NCBI RefSeq assembly: GCF_900130025.1
Contig: NZ_FQXR01000002.1
Span: 398,023 to 462,022 of the forward strand
Length of the DNA stretch: 64,000 nt
Source: Sporanaerobacter acetigenes DSM 13106
GTDB lineage: Bacteria > Bacillota > Clostridia > Tissierellales > Sporanaerobacteraceae
Direction of reading: 5' to 3'
In this document: one piece after another, positions 55,811 to 64,000 of the stretch
How positions within the stretch are numbered: the first letter of the stretch is position 1
How the letters are laid out: every line of letters starts with the position of its first letter
Notes under the pieces: model-generated
The model's input: the letters and a program-made list of their open reading frames with translations, nothing else
Told to the model about the DNA's origin: nothing
Database searches by the model: none
Translations under genes and position numbers: made by a program

Positions 55811-56557
55811 CTATATTTTTGTGTTTTCATTTATATATGTGTAATTTGCAACTATTGATTCTAATTTTAATTCAATTTCAATTAAATCTTTATCCTCATG
55901 GTATGCTTTAACTTCGACATCTCCTATTTTGCCTTCAAAAGGTATTTTATTTTCCTTAAAAATCATATCTGAAATTTTTCCATCTAAAATTGTATTTAAA
56001 CACTCCGCTTTCTTATCATCACCAAAGAAAAAATCCTCTTCACTCATTATTACTCGCTGAATAAGCCTAACACCATACTCTTTAGATTCATTTGTTGATA
56101 TTAATATTACTTTATCTTCTTGAAATTCCAATTTAGTATTAAATAATATTTTAAACCATTTTTTATATAAAAATTTTTTCAAGGTATTAAAGTAATAACC
56201 ATAATATACTATATTGAAGAATCCCGATAACAGCCCACATAAACTAATTATTAAAGCATACACCCTAAAAACTACTAGCAACATTATAATTCTTGTTATT
56301 GCAAGTACAACTAGTATAAAAGAAATTATTAATGCAAACTTTCTTGGATAATTTTTTTTTATATTACATAGACCAACTATCCCAAGCAATACCATTATAA
56401 TAGTAGATATTAAATAATAATAATCTGGCATAATAATCGCGTCTATACAGCCTAAACATCCAACTATAATTAAAAAATAAGACAACATTTTTATAACAGT
56501 AACTTTTCCTTCTGAATTTACAATTTTCCCAAAATTAATTTTTTCTTTTACATTCAT
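55811..56557 (-). CDS. Membrane protein of unknown function
   Basis: A 248-residue protein with about four or five helices in residues 22-130 and a soluble C-terminal domain of about 110 residues ([20 protein letters not shown]). I recognise no family motif. The ribosome site GGGGG is good. It stands upstream of mtnA but is separated by a large palindrome, so a shared function is not implied. Confidence 0.6.
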   Translation of the reverse strand: MNVKEKINFGKIVNSEGKVTVIKMLSYFLIIVGCLGCIDAIIMPDYYYLISTIIMVLLGIVGLCNIKKNYPRKFALIISFILVVLAITRIIMLLVVFRVYALIISLCGLLSGFFNIVYYGYYFNTLKKFLYKKWFKILFNTKLEFQEDKVILISTNESKEYGVRLIQRVIMSEEDFFFGDDKKAECLNTILDGKISDMIFKENKIPFEGKIGDVEVKAYHEDKDLIEIELKLESIVANYTYINENTKI

Positions 56558-56689
56558 ATCCTAAAAACCCCCTTTAATAACCTCAAAAATAAGAAAAATA
56601 TATAAATACTATAAACATAAGTTAAATATACTACTACTTTTTTGGCAAATCAATATATTTTAAGTAAAGACACTAATCCAGCTTTTTCA

Positions 56690-57063
56690 AGCCTAGTATT
56701 AGCAATTGACATGGTCTTTCTACTTTACTTTTATCAGTATTAACTATCAAGTTTAAGGTTTTGTTCAATATATTTTGTAATACTTTGCATTACTCTGTCA
56801 GCAGCTTTCTTGCTTTTAACATATATGTTACAGTTGTTTGCATATCTTGCAAATTTTAGACTTCTTTTAGTGAGTTATTTATCAAGCTCATTTTGCATTA
56901 TATTGCTGAGTAAGGGCGATAAATTTTCACCTTGTGGTACTCCTAATGTTGTTGTATTTACAACTCCATTAATCATTTCAGTCCTTCCTAAATGTATACA
57001 CGAGACCTTGCCACCGACTTCCTTCAGATTACATCTCACAATGGATGCCCATGCTAGACACAC
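56690..57063 (-). pseudogene. Group II intron reverse transcriptase/maturase remnant
   Basis: The minus strand reads TTTLGVPQGENLSPLLSNIM then QNELDK, a stop, then SLKFARYANNCNIYVKSKKA, ADRVMQSITKYIEQNLKLD and another stop. These are blocks of the LtrA-type RT domain, in which the catalytic YADD has become YANN. The 5' half, the maturase and endonuclease domains and the intron RNA ends are absent. It is a dead fragment between two intact genes. Confidence 0.8.
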
Positions 57064-57102
57064 AAAAACGAACAGATAGCTATACTCTATCTGTTCGTTT
57101 TT
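57064..57102 (-). terminator. Terminator of the subtilisin-like protease gene
   Basis: AAAAACGAACAGATAG/CTATCTGTTCGTTTTT are nearly perfect 16-base arms, 34 bases past the protease stop, with T-runs. Confidence 0.9.
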
Positions 57103-57135
57103 GATTTTATATTATGAACTTTTGCAGCAGTAAAA

Positions 57136-60100
57136 CTACTCTTCTATTTGCTCTTCAATTGGTTGTGTAACTATTGGATTTTCTGGTTCTACTTCAGTTT
57201 CTTCAACTATGCCATTCGTTCTATTGACGTTTATAGTCTTTACAGTTTCATTTCCTGCAAAATCAATTAATTTAACTGTTATAGAATTGTCTCCTTCTTT
57301 TAATGGAACCTCTACTGTTATAGTCTCATCTACTGGATGTACGTCCGAACTAAGTTCCATGCCATCAAATCTAAATTCTTCACTATCTCTTACATATAGT
57401 AGAAGGAATGGGAATTTATCTTTCATATTTATTTCAAGCTCTACTTTGTCAGAACTAGAATCTCTTTCTTTAACTTTTATATTTAATTCTGGTGGTGTTG
57501 AATCTACATAAAATCTTCTTGCAATACTCATAAATCCACCATTAGATGAAAATACTTCTACACTCACATTGTTGTATCCATCTGGGAAATTCATAGTCGT
57601 TGAATATTTATAGCCTGCTCCAGTTCTTGCTACCTCCTTTGGATTGTCTGGATTTAGAACTGTGATATTTTCATCATATACAGTTTCTATTTCTACTCCA
57701 TTTATTTTAACTATTGGATTTTCTACATCAAATACCGCTCCTTCAACCAATATATCTCTTTCTTTATATGGATCCAACAATGTTGGACTTGTCAAATAAA
57801 TAGATGGAACTGCATAATCAACAACTATACTTTTCATTCCTGCATTTGCAGCATAGTCAAATCCAACTACGGTCACTTCAGGATTTGTCATTCCATGAAT
57901 TATCTCTTCTATTGGATATTCATATTCTCCTTTGCCTTCTTGAGCCTTTATTCCATTTGCAACCTTTTCATTGCCAACCCATATATCAAAAGCCATCAAT
58001 CCTGAAGTTTCATCAGTAGCCTTCCAAGAGATATTGCCTGTAGTTGGATTGTATATTACATCTGTAATGATTGGAGCTTCTGTATCTACATATACTGGTA
58101 TATTCTTTTCTTGCCAAGAATCACTGTTTTGAATTTTTGCCTTTATTTGATAATAATATAATCCATCTTCTACTATTTCATCTCCAACTTTTCCATTCCA
58201 AATTCTATCTGTTCTAAAAGAATATTCAGGTCTTTTTCTAGAACCATCTATATAATTTTTCCTTACAAACTGTTCAGTCTTTATAGTTCTTAAGTTTTCT
58301 TCATCCTTATTTAAAATATTGTATTGTACTTCTTCTGCATTTCTCAAGAAAGATAACAAAGGTGTTACTGTATCTGTGCCATTTAATTTTCCTGCTGGCG
58401 TTCCAGGACTTATAGCAGCTTTTCCAGGAATCATAAAGTAATTTTGATTATCAAGCATACCTGTCATTTTATAGAAAGCTTCTTCACCCAAATCTTTAAA
58501 TCCATCAACAATGCTTGGTTCATCCCAATTTCCATAAAACCCTACATATGGAACAGTTAAATTTGGATGTGTATTAGTCACTTCTTCAAGCCTCACAAAA
58601 CCTTCAACAAACATATTTCTATATGCTTCTGGATCGTTTGAAAAATCAACTGAAACTGTAAATTCTGTAGAACTATTTGCTGGAACTGTTATATCCCCTA
58701 AAGGTGATACATCTGCAACCATTTTTCTTGTCTGTAGCAAATTATATTCAGTTCCTTTATAGTTATAAATTAAATCTGTCAATACATCTACTTTTACTTT
58801 GTAAGTTATATCTTCATCTGAATCATTTATAGCTTTCAAATTCATTGAGAAATTGGTACTTTCAAAATCCTTCAATTCTACTTTTGCTTCACCATTATTC
58901 ACATTGATTACTCTCACAGGAGTAGAAACTGCTCCATATAAGTTCATAATACCTGCACCTTGTTTTCTTGGAGAATATGGCATCCCATCTTCATCAGATA
59001 CTACTTCAGCAGTATTCATCAAAAGCACTTTTGCAAGTCTTGCTTGCTCTCCTACAGACAGGTCTTTATATCTATCATCTTGTTTTATATACTGCCTAAC
59101 TAATGCTGAACCACCTGTCACATGAGGTGCTGCCATACTAGTTCCACTCATTACCCCATAATTATTATTCTGAAGAGTTGAATAAATTTGTCCTCCAGGT
59201 GCAGTAATTTCAGGTTTCAATTCCAATGTAGGTGTTGTTCCCCAAGAACTAAAATCTGACATAGTTCCACCACTTGGATTTGGAGTCTTCATTACATCAT
59301 CATGGAACTTAATATATTTTTCTTCAAGTTCCAACAATGCCAATCCTCCATTGTGACCTATGAATACAGCTGGAATATTTCCCTTTGGTGGATACATCAT
59401 GCTCACTAATTCTTCTCCGCCATTAGCATGATTGTATACGATAACTCCCTTAGCTCCAGCATTTTGTGCATTCACTATTTTTTCTGTAAATGGAAGTCCT
59501 CCACGTATTATCAAAGCTACTTTTCCCTCTGCATTTTCAAGTTCTGCTGGTGTACCTATACCACAATCAACAAACTCTATTTTATCCTTGATAACTTTTG
59601 CTGGATTTATACTTCCTGCAACCATCATAGGGATCTTTAAAAAATTTCCACTTGGAGTTATCATCTCGCCAAACAATTTATATGATTTTTGCCCATTTGG
59701 ATAGAAATATTCTACTTCCTTATTTTCTACTTCTATTTCTCTACCATCCATATCTACTATCTTTTTTTCCCCTAATTTCAAATAAACTTGACCATCAACT
59801 TTTCTTGTATCTACTACTGCTTTTTGTGCAATTGGAGTCATATTTAGATATCCAAAATCATAGGCATCATCACCTACTATAGCAGAATTTTTGGGAAGAG
59901 ATTCTTCACCTTCATCATTCTCATCATTTTCTTCATAAGATAGATATGGTACTGAAAGTTCCAAATTCTCGATTGATGCAACTTGGATAGAGTCATAGGA
60001 AAGACCAGGTGCTCCAACAAGTCCTATATCTGGGTTTTGCTTTATAGGATTGTCATAGCCATAGCTTAAATAACCTGAGTTTCCTGCTGATATAGAACAA

Positions 60101-61164
60101 ACAATTCCATTATTTACAGCATTGGTAATAGCCACATTTACAGGATTCTCTTGTTCATAAAAAGATGCTGTAGAACCTAAGCTCATATTCAATACATCTG
60201 CCCCAAGTTTTATAGCTTCATCTATAGCATCTAGATATATATCATCAAAAGTAGTTGAATAAATTGGATCATTGCTGAAAACCTTCATTGCAAGTATTTG
60301 AGCTTCTGGAGCTACTCCACGTACTCCACCTTCATCTGGGTTTCCATTGGCACCAACGGTTCCTGCCACATGCATACCATGTTCTGAAGCTTCTGGACCT
60401 AAATCCAATATTTCATTATTTAAATCATAGTAGTTATATCCATATGGAACTTTAGCCGTATAATAGTTTCCTTTCAAATTGTCTTCCTTTATTTTATTTG
60501 CTACGTCCTCTTTGGTAAGTTTTGGTTCCGTTTCTTCACTCAAAACCATATCTTTGTGTCTAGGATCAACCCCTGTATCTATTATGGCAATCACAGTTCC
60601 TTCACCTTTATATCCTAATTCCCAAGTAGGAACAGCTTTGACCATTCCCGTAGAAGAACTCATCTCTAGAACCGGTCTTTCATATTCATTTGAAATATAT
60701 ACTTTTTCTACCCTTGGAAGTTCCTCTATTTTTTCAATATCCTCATATTCTACAAAGCCAGCAAAGCCATTGAAAGCTGTAGTAAATCTAGGCAATTCTT
60801 CCTTCTTGTCAAATTCAATTGCAATATTTTTTGATTCCATATCATTTAAAACCGCATTCTGCTCTGATAATATTTCTCCTTCAAGTTTCTGTCTTTCACC
60901 TTTATTTAGTTCTGCGTATTCTATACCTTTTGCTGCAGCTAAATTGATTGCTGGTTCTTTTTTAAGTTCTACAACAACTCTTACTTTCCCTTTGATCTCT
61001 ATATCTTGTTTTCCCTCGAATTTTTCTTTTCCCGTTTCTTCAAGCACCTTAAGATTTTCGTCTACCTGCACTGTCTCAAAATCCACACTTTTTGCACTGG
61101 CCAATGTAGGTATAAATAATGCCAACGCAAGAACTATTGACAATATCTTCTTTATATTTCTCAA
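57136..61164 (-). CDS. Large secreted subtilisin-like serine protease (S8, PA domain)
   Basis: A 1342-residue exported protease: signal peptide (about 1-24), I9-like propeptide (about 60-160), and S8 catalytic domain (about 185-720) with Asp196 (IIDTGVD), His262 (EHGMHVAG) and Ser676 (SGTSMAAPH). A PA domain is inserted at about 520-630. Fn3-like and other beta domains follow, as in lactocepin/C5a-peptidase relatives. The C-terminus is acidic with no LPxTG or SLH anchor, so it is released or held by other contacts. TTG start with AAGGAGG. It directly follows an SLH-protein gene and may share its operon. Confidence 0.93.
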   Translation of the reverse strand: MRNIKKILSIVLALALFIPTLASAKSVDFETVQVDENLKVLEETGKEKFEGKQDIEIKGKVRVVVELKKEPAINLAAAKGIEYAELNKGERQKLEGEILSEQNAVLNDMESKNIAIEFDKKEELPRFTTAFNGFAGFVEYEDIEKIEELPRVEKVYISNEYERPVLEMSSSTGMVKAVPTWELGYKGEGTVIAIIDTGVDPRHKDMVLSEETEPKLTKEDVANKIKEDNLKGNYYTAKVPYGYNYYDLNNEILDLGPEASEHGMHVAGTVGANGNPDEGGVRGVAPEAQILAMKVFSNDPIYSTTFDDIYLDAIDEAIKLGADVLNMSLGSTASFYEQENPVNVAITNAVNNGIVCSISAGNSGYLSYGYDNPIKQNPDIGLVGAPGLSYDSIQVASIENLELSVPYLSYEENDENDEGEESLPKNSAIVGDDAYDFGYLNMTPIAQKAVVDTRKVDGQVYLKLGEKKIVDMDGREIEVENKEVEYFYPNGQKSYKLFGEMITPSGNFLKIPMMVAGSINPAKVIKDKIEFVDCGIGTPAELENAEGKVALIIRGGLPFTEKIVNAQNAGAKGVIVYNHANGGEELVSMMYPPKGNIPAVFIGHNGGLALLELEEKYIKFHDDVMKTPNPSGGTMSDFSSWGTTPTLELKPEITAPGGQIYSTLQNNNYGVMSGTSMAAPHVTGGSALVRQYIKQDDRYKDLSVGEQARLAKVLLMNTAEVVSDEDGMPYSPRKQGAGIMNLYGAVSTPVRVINVNNGEAKVELKDFESTNFSMNLKAINDSDEDITYKVKVDVLTDLIYNYKGTEYNLLQTRKMVADVSPLGDITVPANSSTEFTVSVDFSNDPEAYRNMFVEGFVRLEEVTNTHPNLTVPYVGFYGNWDEPSIVDGFKDLGEEAFYKMTGMLDNQNYFMIPGKAAISPGTPAGKLNGTDTVTPLLSFLRNAEEVQYNILNKDEENLRTIKTEQFVRKNYIDGSRKRPEYSFRTDRIWNGKVGDEIVEDGLYYYQIKAKIQNSDSWQEKNIPVYVDTEAPIITDVIYNPTTGNISWKATDETSGLMAFDIWVGNEKVANGIKAQEGKGEYEYPIEEIIHGMTNPEVTVVGFDYAANAGMKSIVVDYAVPSIYLTSPTLLDPYKERDILVEGAVFDVENPIVKINGVEIETVYDENITVLNPDNPKEVARTGAGYKYSTTMNFPDGYNNVSVEVFSSNGGFMSIARRFYVDSTPPELNIKVKERDSSSDKVELEINMKDKFPFLLLYVRDSEEFRFDGMELSSDVHPVDETITVEVPLKEGDNSITVKLIDFAGNETVKTINVNRTNGIVEETEVEPENPIVTQPIEEQIEE

Positions 61165-61189
61165 AGAAGATCCCTCCTTCTATCCCCTT

Positions 61190-62542
61190 TTATTTTTTAT
61201 TTAAATATACATTTTTAAATACATGTAAAACCTCTCCATTATCTTTATATACAGTGATATTTACAGGATGCTCTCCATTGTAATAAATCTCCGTAGTCTT
61301 CGCAGCAGTATTTACAGGCCCCAATGTATCTTCTTTTTTACCATCCGAATACTTAAAATTAACTGAATACTTTTTAGCTCCTTCTAGCCCTTCAAGATCA
61401 ATTGATACTCTCCCAAAGTTTTCAAGCTGTGACTTGTGGAAATACGCTGATATTTTCGGTTCAACTGTTGGGGGAGTTGGGTTGTTCTCTCCACCTGTGT
61501 TTTCACTTCCTCCTGTACTAATACCTCCTCCTGAAATATTGTCTTTCTTTTCAAAATACTTATCTAATCTTTCTCCTTTTTCAAATACCATATTGTTTAA
61601 TATCATTCTCCCTCTTGAAAAAACCTTTTCTATCTTCAAATCGCTATTTATAAATACATTTTGAGACAATATTTCTGCTTCCAATACCTTTGTCTTCTGA
61701 AGATTTACTTTCACTTCATCTTTTCTAACCACAATACTCCCCATAGTTGATTTTTCAAAAGAAATACTTCCCTTTTCTCCGCCCATAATATATACTTTGC
61801 CTTTAACATTTAAGTTAGATGCCTTAAAACTTCCCTCACAAACAATATATAGATTTCCTTCAACAGTCATATTTTTTAATACTACATCTGAAGAAGATAC
61901 AACTAAATTACCTTTTATATCTTTTCTATATTCCCCTTTTACATCCAGTATTTCATTCCCAACACCCATGATTATCTTTGCAGCCTCAGCTCTAGTTATA
62001 TTTTTCTTCGCCCTAAATGTTCCATCTGAATAACCAGATATATATCCTTTTTCCACCATGCCTTTTAGATATATTTCTACAGATTTATCTATTTCTTTAT
62101 AATCTTTAAAATTCAATTTATAATCTTCGTTTTTTATATCAAATACTATACCTATTATCTTGACTACTTCTTCTCTTGTTATGGGTTCATTTGGCTTCAA
62201 TGCTTCACCTTTCTCAATATATCCTGCCTTCACTCCCTTTTTTACTTCTAAATAAAACCAATCTTTACTACTTACATCCTTAAATTCAACATTTTCTTCT
62301 TCTCTAATTTTCATCATATAATTTACAATTTTGTAGAATTCAGCACGGGTAATATTGTTTTCTGGTCTAAAAGTTCCATCCGAATAGCCTTTCACTATTT
62401 CTTTTTCTACAAGCTCTAAAATATATTCCTTTGCCCAATGTCCTTCAATATCCGTAGGTTCAGCAAAGGTCAATACACTATTTAGTAGCATAATCAAAGA
62501 TACAAACGCTACTACCAATACCTTTGTTCTTCTCTTCTGCAT
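61190..62542 (-). CDS. S-layer-homology surface protein with beta-solenoid-like domain
   Basis: A 450-residue protein: signal peptide (about 1-27), three SLH modules (about 30-205; HWAKEYILELVEKEIVKGYS, GYIEKGEALKPNEPITREEV, GYISGYSDGTFRAKKNITRA), then about 120 residues of short repeating beta strands (VVSSSDVVLKNMTVEGNLYI), a Gly/Ser/Pro linker and a terminal beta domain. Three SLH modules bind pyruvylated wall polymer. It ends 25 bases before the protease start, so the two are probably coexpressed at the cell surface. Confidence 0.88.
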   Translation of the reverse strand: MQKRRTKVLVVAFVSLIMLLNSVLTFAEPTDIEGHWAKEYILELVEKEIVKGYSDGTFRPENNITRAEFYKIVNYMMKIREEENVEFKDVSSKDWFYLEVKKGVKAGYIEKGEALKPNEPITREEVVKIIGIVFDIKNEDYKLNFKDYKEIDKSVEIYLKGMVEKGYISGYSDGTFRAKKNITRAEAAKIIMGVGNEILDVKGEYRKDIKGNLVVSSSDVVLKNMTVEGNLYIVCEGSFKASNLNVKGKVYIMGGEKGSISFEKSTMGSIVVRKDEVKVNLQKTKVLEAEILSQNVFINSDLKIEKVFSRGRMILNNMVFEKGERLDKYFEKKDNISGGGISTGGSENTGGENNPTPPTVEPKISAYFHKSQLENFGRVSIDLEGLEGAKKYSVNFKYSDGKKEDTLGPVNTAAKTTEIYYNGEHPVNITVYKDNGEVLHVFKNVYLNKK

Positions 62543-62712
62543 CTACATATCCCCCTTTTTTAAAATTGTACAAATAAGCTCAAATCCTCCTTTCTCTAAA
62601 AGGTTGTACAACAAATATTTATGCTTTGTCCTTTAAAAAAATGACTGATATTTTATGTATTAATATAAAAAAAGCAGCCAATAAACTATCAAAACCTACT
62701 AGAGTAGCACAC

Positions 62713-62757
62713 AAAGAAAGACCCCAATAGATTTTAACTCCATTAGGGTCTTTCTTT
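62713..62757 (-). terminator. Terminator after the repeat-containing surface protein gene
   Basis: AAAGAAAGACCC/GGGTCTTTCTTT arms around a 21-base loop lie about 40 bases past the stop of the gene at 62796. Confidence 0.75.
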
Positions 62758-62795
62758 AATCCCTACACTATACGTTAGTATTAGGTGCAATATTC

Positions 62796-64000
62796 TTAAT
62801 TTTTATAACCAGTTGTATCTACATTTAACAATTGACCTATTTTAATAATTGTGTCGGTTGAAGCTGTATATTCATCTAAAAATTGTGTTAAAATATTGTT
62901 TCGTGCATTATCATCTTCTAGATCATTAAATGCCTTTAGTATATTATCAAGTATTTCTAACTTTTTAGTGATAAGTGCCCTTGAATGATATTTATATGAA
63001 ACGTTAGAAAATCTGTCCTTCAATATTTGAACAAACTCTAAACCATTTAGGGGCTTTACATTGTTTTTAGCGTTGTTTACCAAATCTACTGATTCTTGTG
63101 TTACATGTCTTGTTTCTACGATTTCGTTGAAGTATTTTTGCAATATAGCAAGATTATAACCCTCTCCTTCAGGTCTGTTATAGTATAAATCTGTAGCTAC
63201 TGATGGTCTTCTTCCCTCAATAAGCCCATTGTATCCACTACCCACTCCAGTTTCAAGACCTAATATTTCTACTTTATTGCTATCTGCTATAATAGCCTTC
63301 ATTTGACTCTCATCTGCAGCGTTTACTTCATTTAGTGCAGCTTCTATTTTTGTTTCTACTTCAGTTAAAGCAGTTTCTAGAGCATCTGTTGTTTCCTGTG
63401 ATCTTGCAAATTTTCCATTTGTTTTCCCATTTCTTATTTCAATTACTCCTCTTAATACTACTTCTTTAGCTTCATCATCTAATACATTATATCCATTAAC
63501 TAAACCTTCTAGATATATTACCTTTTCTTTAATTTTATGGCTTGAATGTTGAGTGTATCCCGCTTTATTAAATCTATTCAATAATATAGTTACATATTCT
63601 ATACCATTTAGATTTTCAGCTGTTTCAGCATTATTTACTAAATTCATAGATTCTTGCGTTACCAATCTTGTCGCAACTATGTCATCAAAGATTTCTCTTA
63701 ATCGTACTAAAGTGTACTTGCTATCTGCTTCATATTGTCTATTACCTACAAGGTCTACACTTACTGATCTGTCTCTTCCTGGTAAAAGACTAGTATAGTC
63801 AGTTCCTTCTCCAATTGATAACCCTAATACTTTTGCGTTATCTTCTATTGCTGTCTTCATTTCATCTGCTGTTTTAGCTTCGTTCACTGCTTTAAGAGCT
63901 GCTTCCACTTCTTCTTTTGAGGCATTTTCTTGTTCTGTTAATGCTTTAGCAAGAGCATTTCTTGTCTGAGTTGAACTTTGATAATCTGCACTTGATACTT
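62796..64000 (-). CDS. Repeat-containing surface protein (3' part only)
   Basis: The last 401 codons of a gene whose start lies beyond the window; the frame is open to base 63998. It has two tandem units of about 175 residues. Shared landmarks are EAALKAVNEAKTADEMKTAI / EAALNEVNAADESQMKAIIA, VTQESMNLVNNAE / VTQESVDLVNNAK and NLNGIEYVTILLNRF / PLNGLEFVQILKDRF. The unit is helical and acidic. A further unit begins upstream (TRNALAKALTEQENASKEEV). I do not recognise the family; its place next to SLH proteins suggests the cell surface. Confidence 0.6.
   Translation of the reverse strand, partial: VSSADYQSSTQTRNALAKALTEQENASKEEVEAALKAVNEAKTADEMKTAIEDNAKVLGLSIGEGTDYTSLLPGRDRSVSVDLVGNRQYEADSKYTLVRLREIFDDIVATRLVTQESMNLVNNAETAENLNGIEYVTILLNRFNKAGYTQHSSHKIKEKVIYLEGLVNGYNVLDDEAKEVVLRGVIEIRNGKTNGKFARSQETTDALETALTEVETKIEAALNEVNAADESQMKAIIADSNKVEILGLETGVGSGYNGLIEGRRPSVATDLYYNRPEGEGYNLAILQKYFNEIVETRHVTQESVDLVNNAKNNVKPLNGLEFVQILKDRFSNVSYKYHSRALITKKLEILDNILKAFNDLEDDNARNNILTQFLDEYTASTDTIIKIGQLLNVDTTGYKN

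Noticed and set aside
55702..55830. 43-codon N-terminal extension of mtnA
   Set aside because: It reads through a large palindrome and overlaps the upstream gene; the ATG at 55701 has a good ribosome site and normal family length.

Overview
The window is low-GC DNA from an anaerobic Gram-positive bacterium. Strong GGAGG ribosome sites, frequent TTG/GTG starts, S-layer-homology (SLH) proteins, BglG/LicR-type PTS regulators, PucR regulators, a HydG-like radical SAM enzyme and a possible spore-protein micro-ORF point to Clostridia, perhaps a Tissierellales-like organism. That placement is inferred from gene content only. Almost all genes lie on the minus strand; the clear exceptions are one chemoreceptor, one PucR regulator and one micropeptide. 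I saw no tRNA, rRNA or CRISPR array.

Layout. 1-6.8 kb: end of a lipoprotein gene, a rhomboid protease, proC, then a fructose-family PTS operon (IIC, IIB, regulator, IIA) ending in a SIS-domain sugar isomerase/deglycase. 7.2-13.8 kb: a complete cellobiose-type PTS operon (LicR-like regulator, IIC, MupG/DUF871 protein, IIA, IIB, GH1 6-phospho-beta-glucosidase). 14.0-19.5 kb: an internally duplicated membrane protein, an M20 peptidase and an amidohydrolase, with a PucR regulator upstream. 19.5-22.2 kb: an accessory patch with a possible spore-protein micro-ORF, gene remnants, an AbiH-family defence gene, and a divergent promoter pair carrying an exact SOS box. 22.2-32.4 kb: murJ, an acyltransferase, a diguanylate cyclase, a CheC-type phosphatase, a receiver, an SLH protein, two chemoreceptors and an orphan lactose-type IIA. 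32.5-34.5 kb: pseudouridine degradation (psuK, psuG).

34.6-45.2 kb is the most unusual part. It holds two paralogous flavoproteins resembling polyunsaturated fatty acid isomerase (PAI), a transposase-like protein that has lost its DDE residues and sits 2 bases upstream of one of them, a HydG-like radical SAM enzyme with an altered C-terminal cluster motif, a short-chain dehydrogenase, an enoate/2,4-dienoyl-CoA-reductase-type iron-sulfur flavoenzyme, and a divergent PucR regulator. Together they suggest a pathway that isomerises, oxidises and reduces double bonds, possibly of unsaturated fatty acids.

45.2-64 kb: pcp with the wreck of its usual DUF969/DUF979 partner genes, a Crp/Fnr regulator, an ABC importer lying between exact 57-bp direct repeats, a double 5'-nucleotidase with a LysM anchor, mtnA, a membrane protein, a decayed group II intron reverse transcriptase, a large subtilisin-like protease, an SLH protein, and the 3' part of a repeat-containing surface protein that runs off the window. 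Large GGGAC-type palindromes are scattered between genes.
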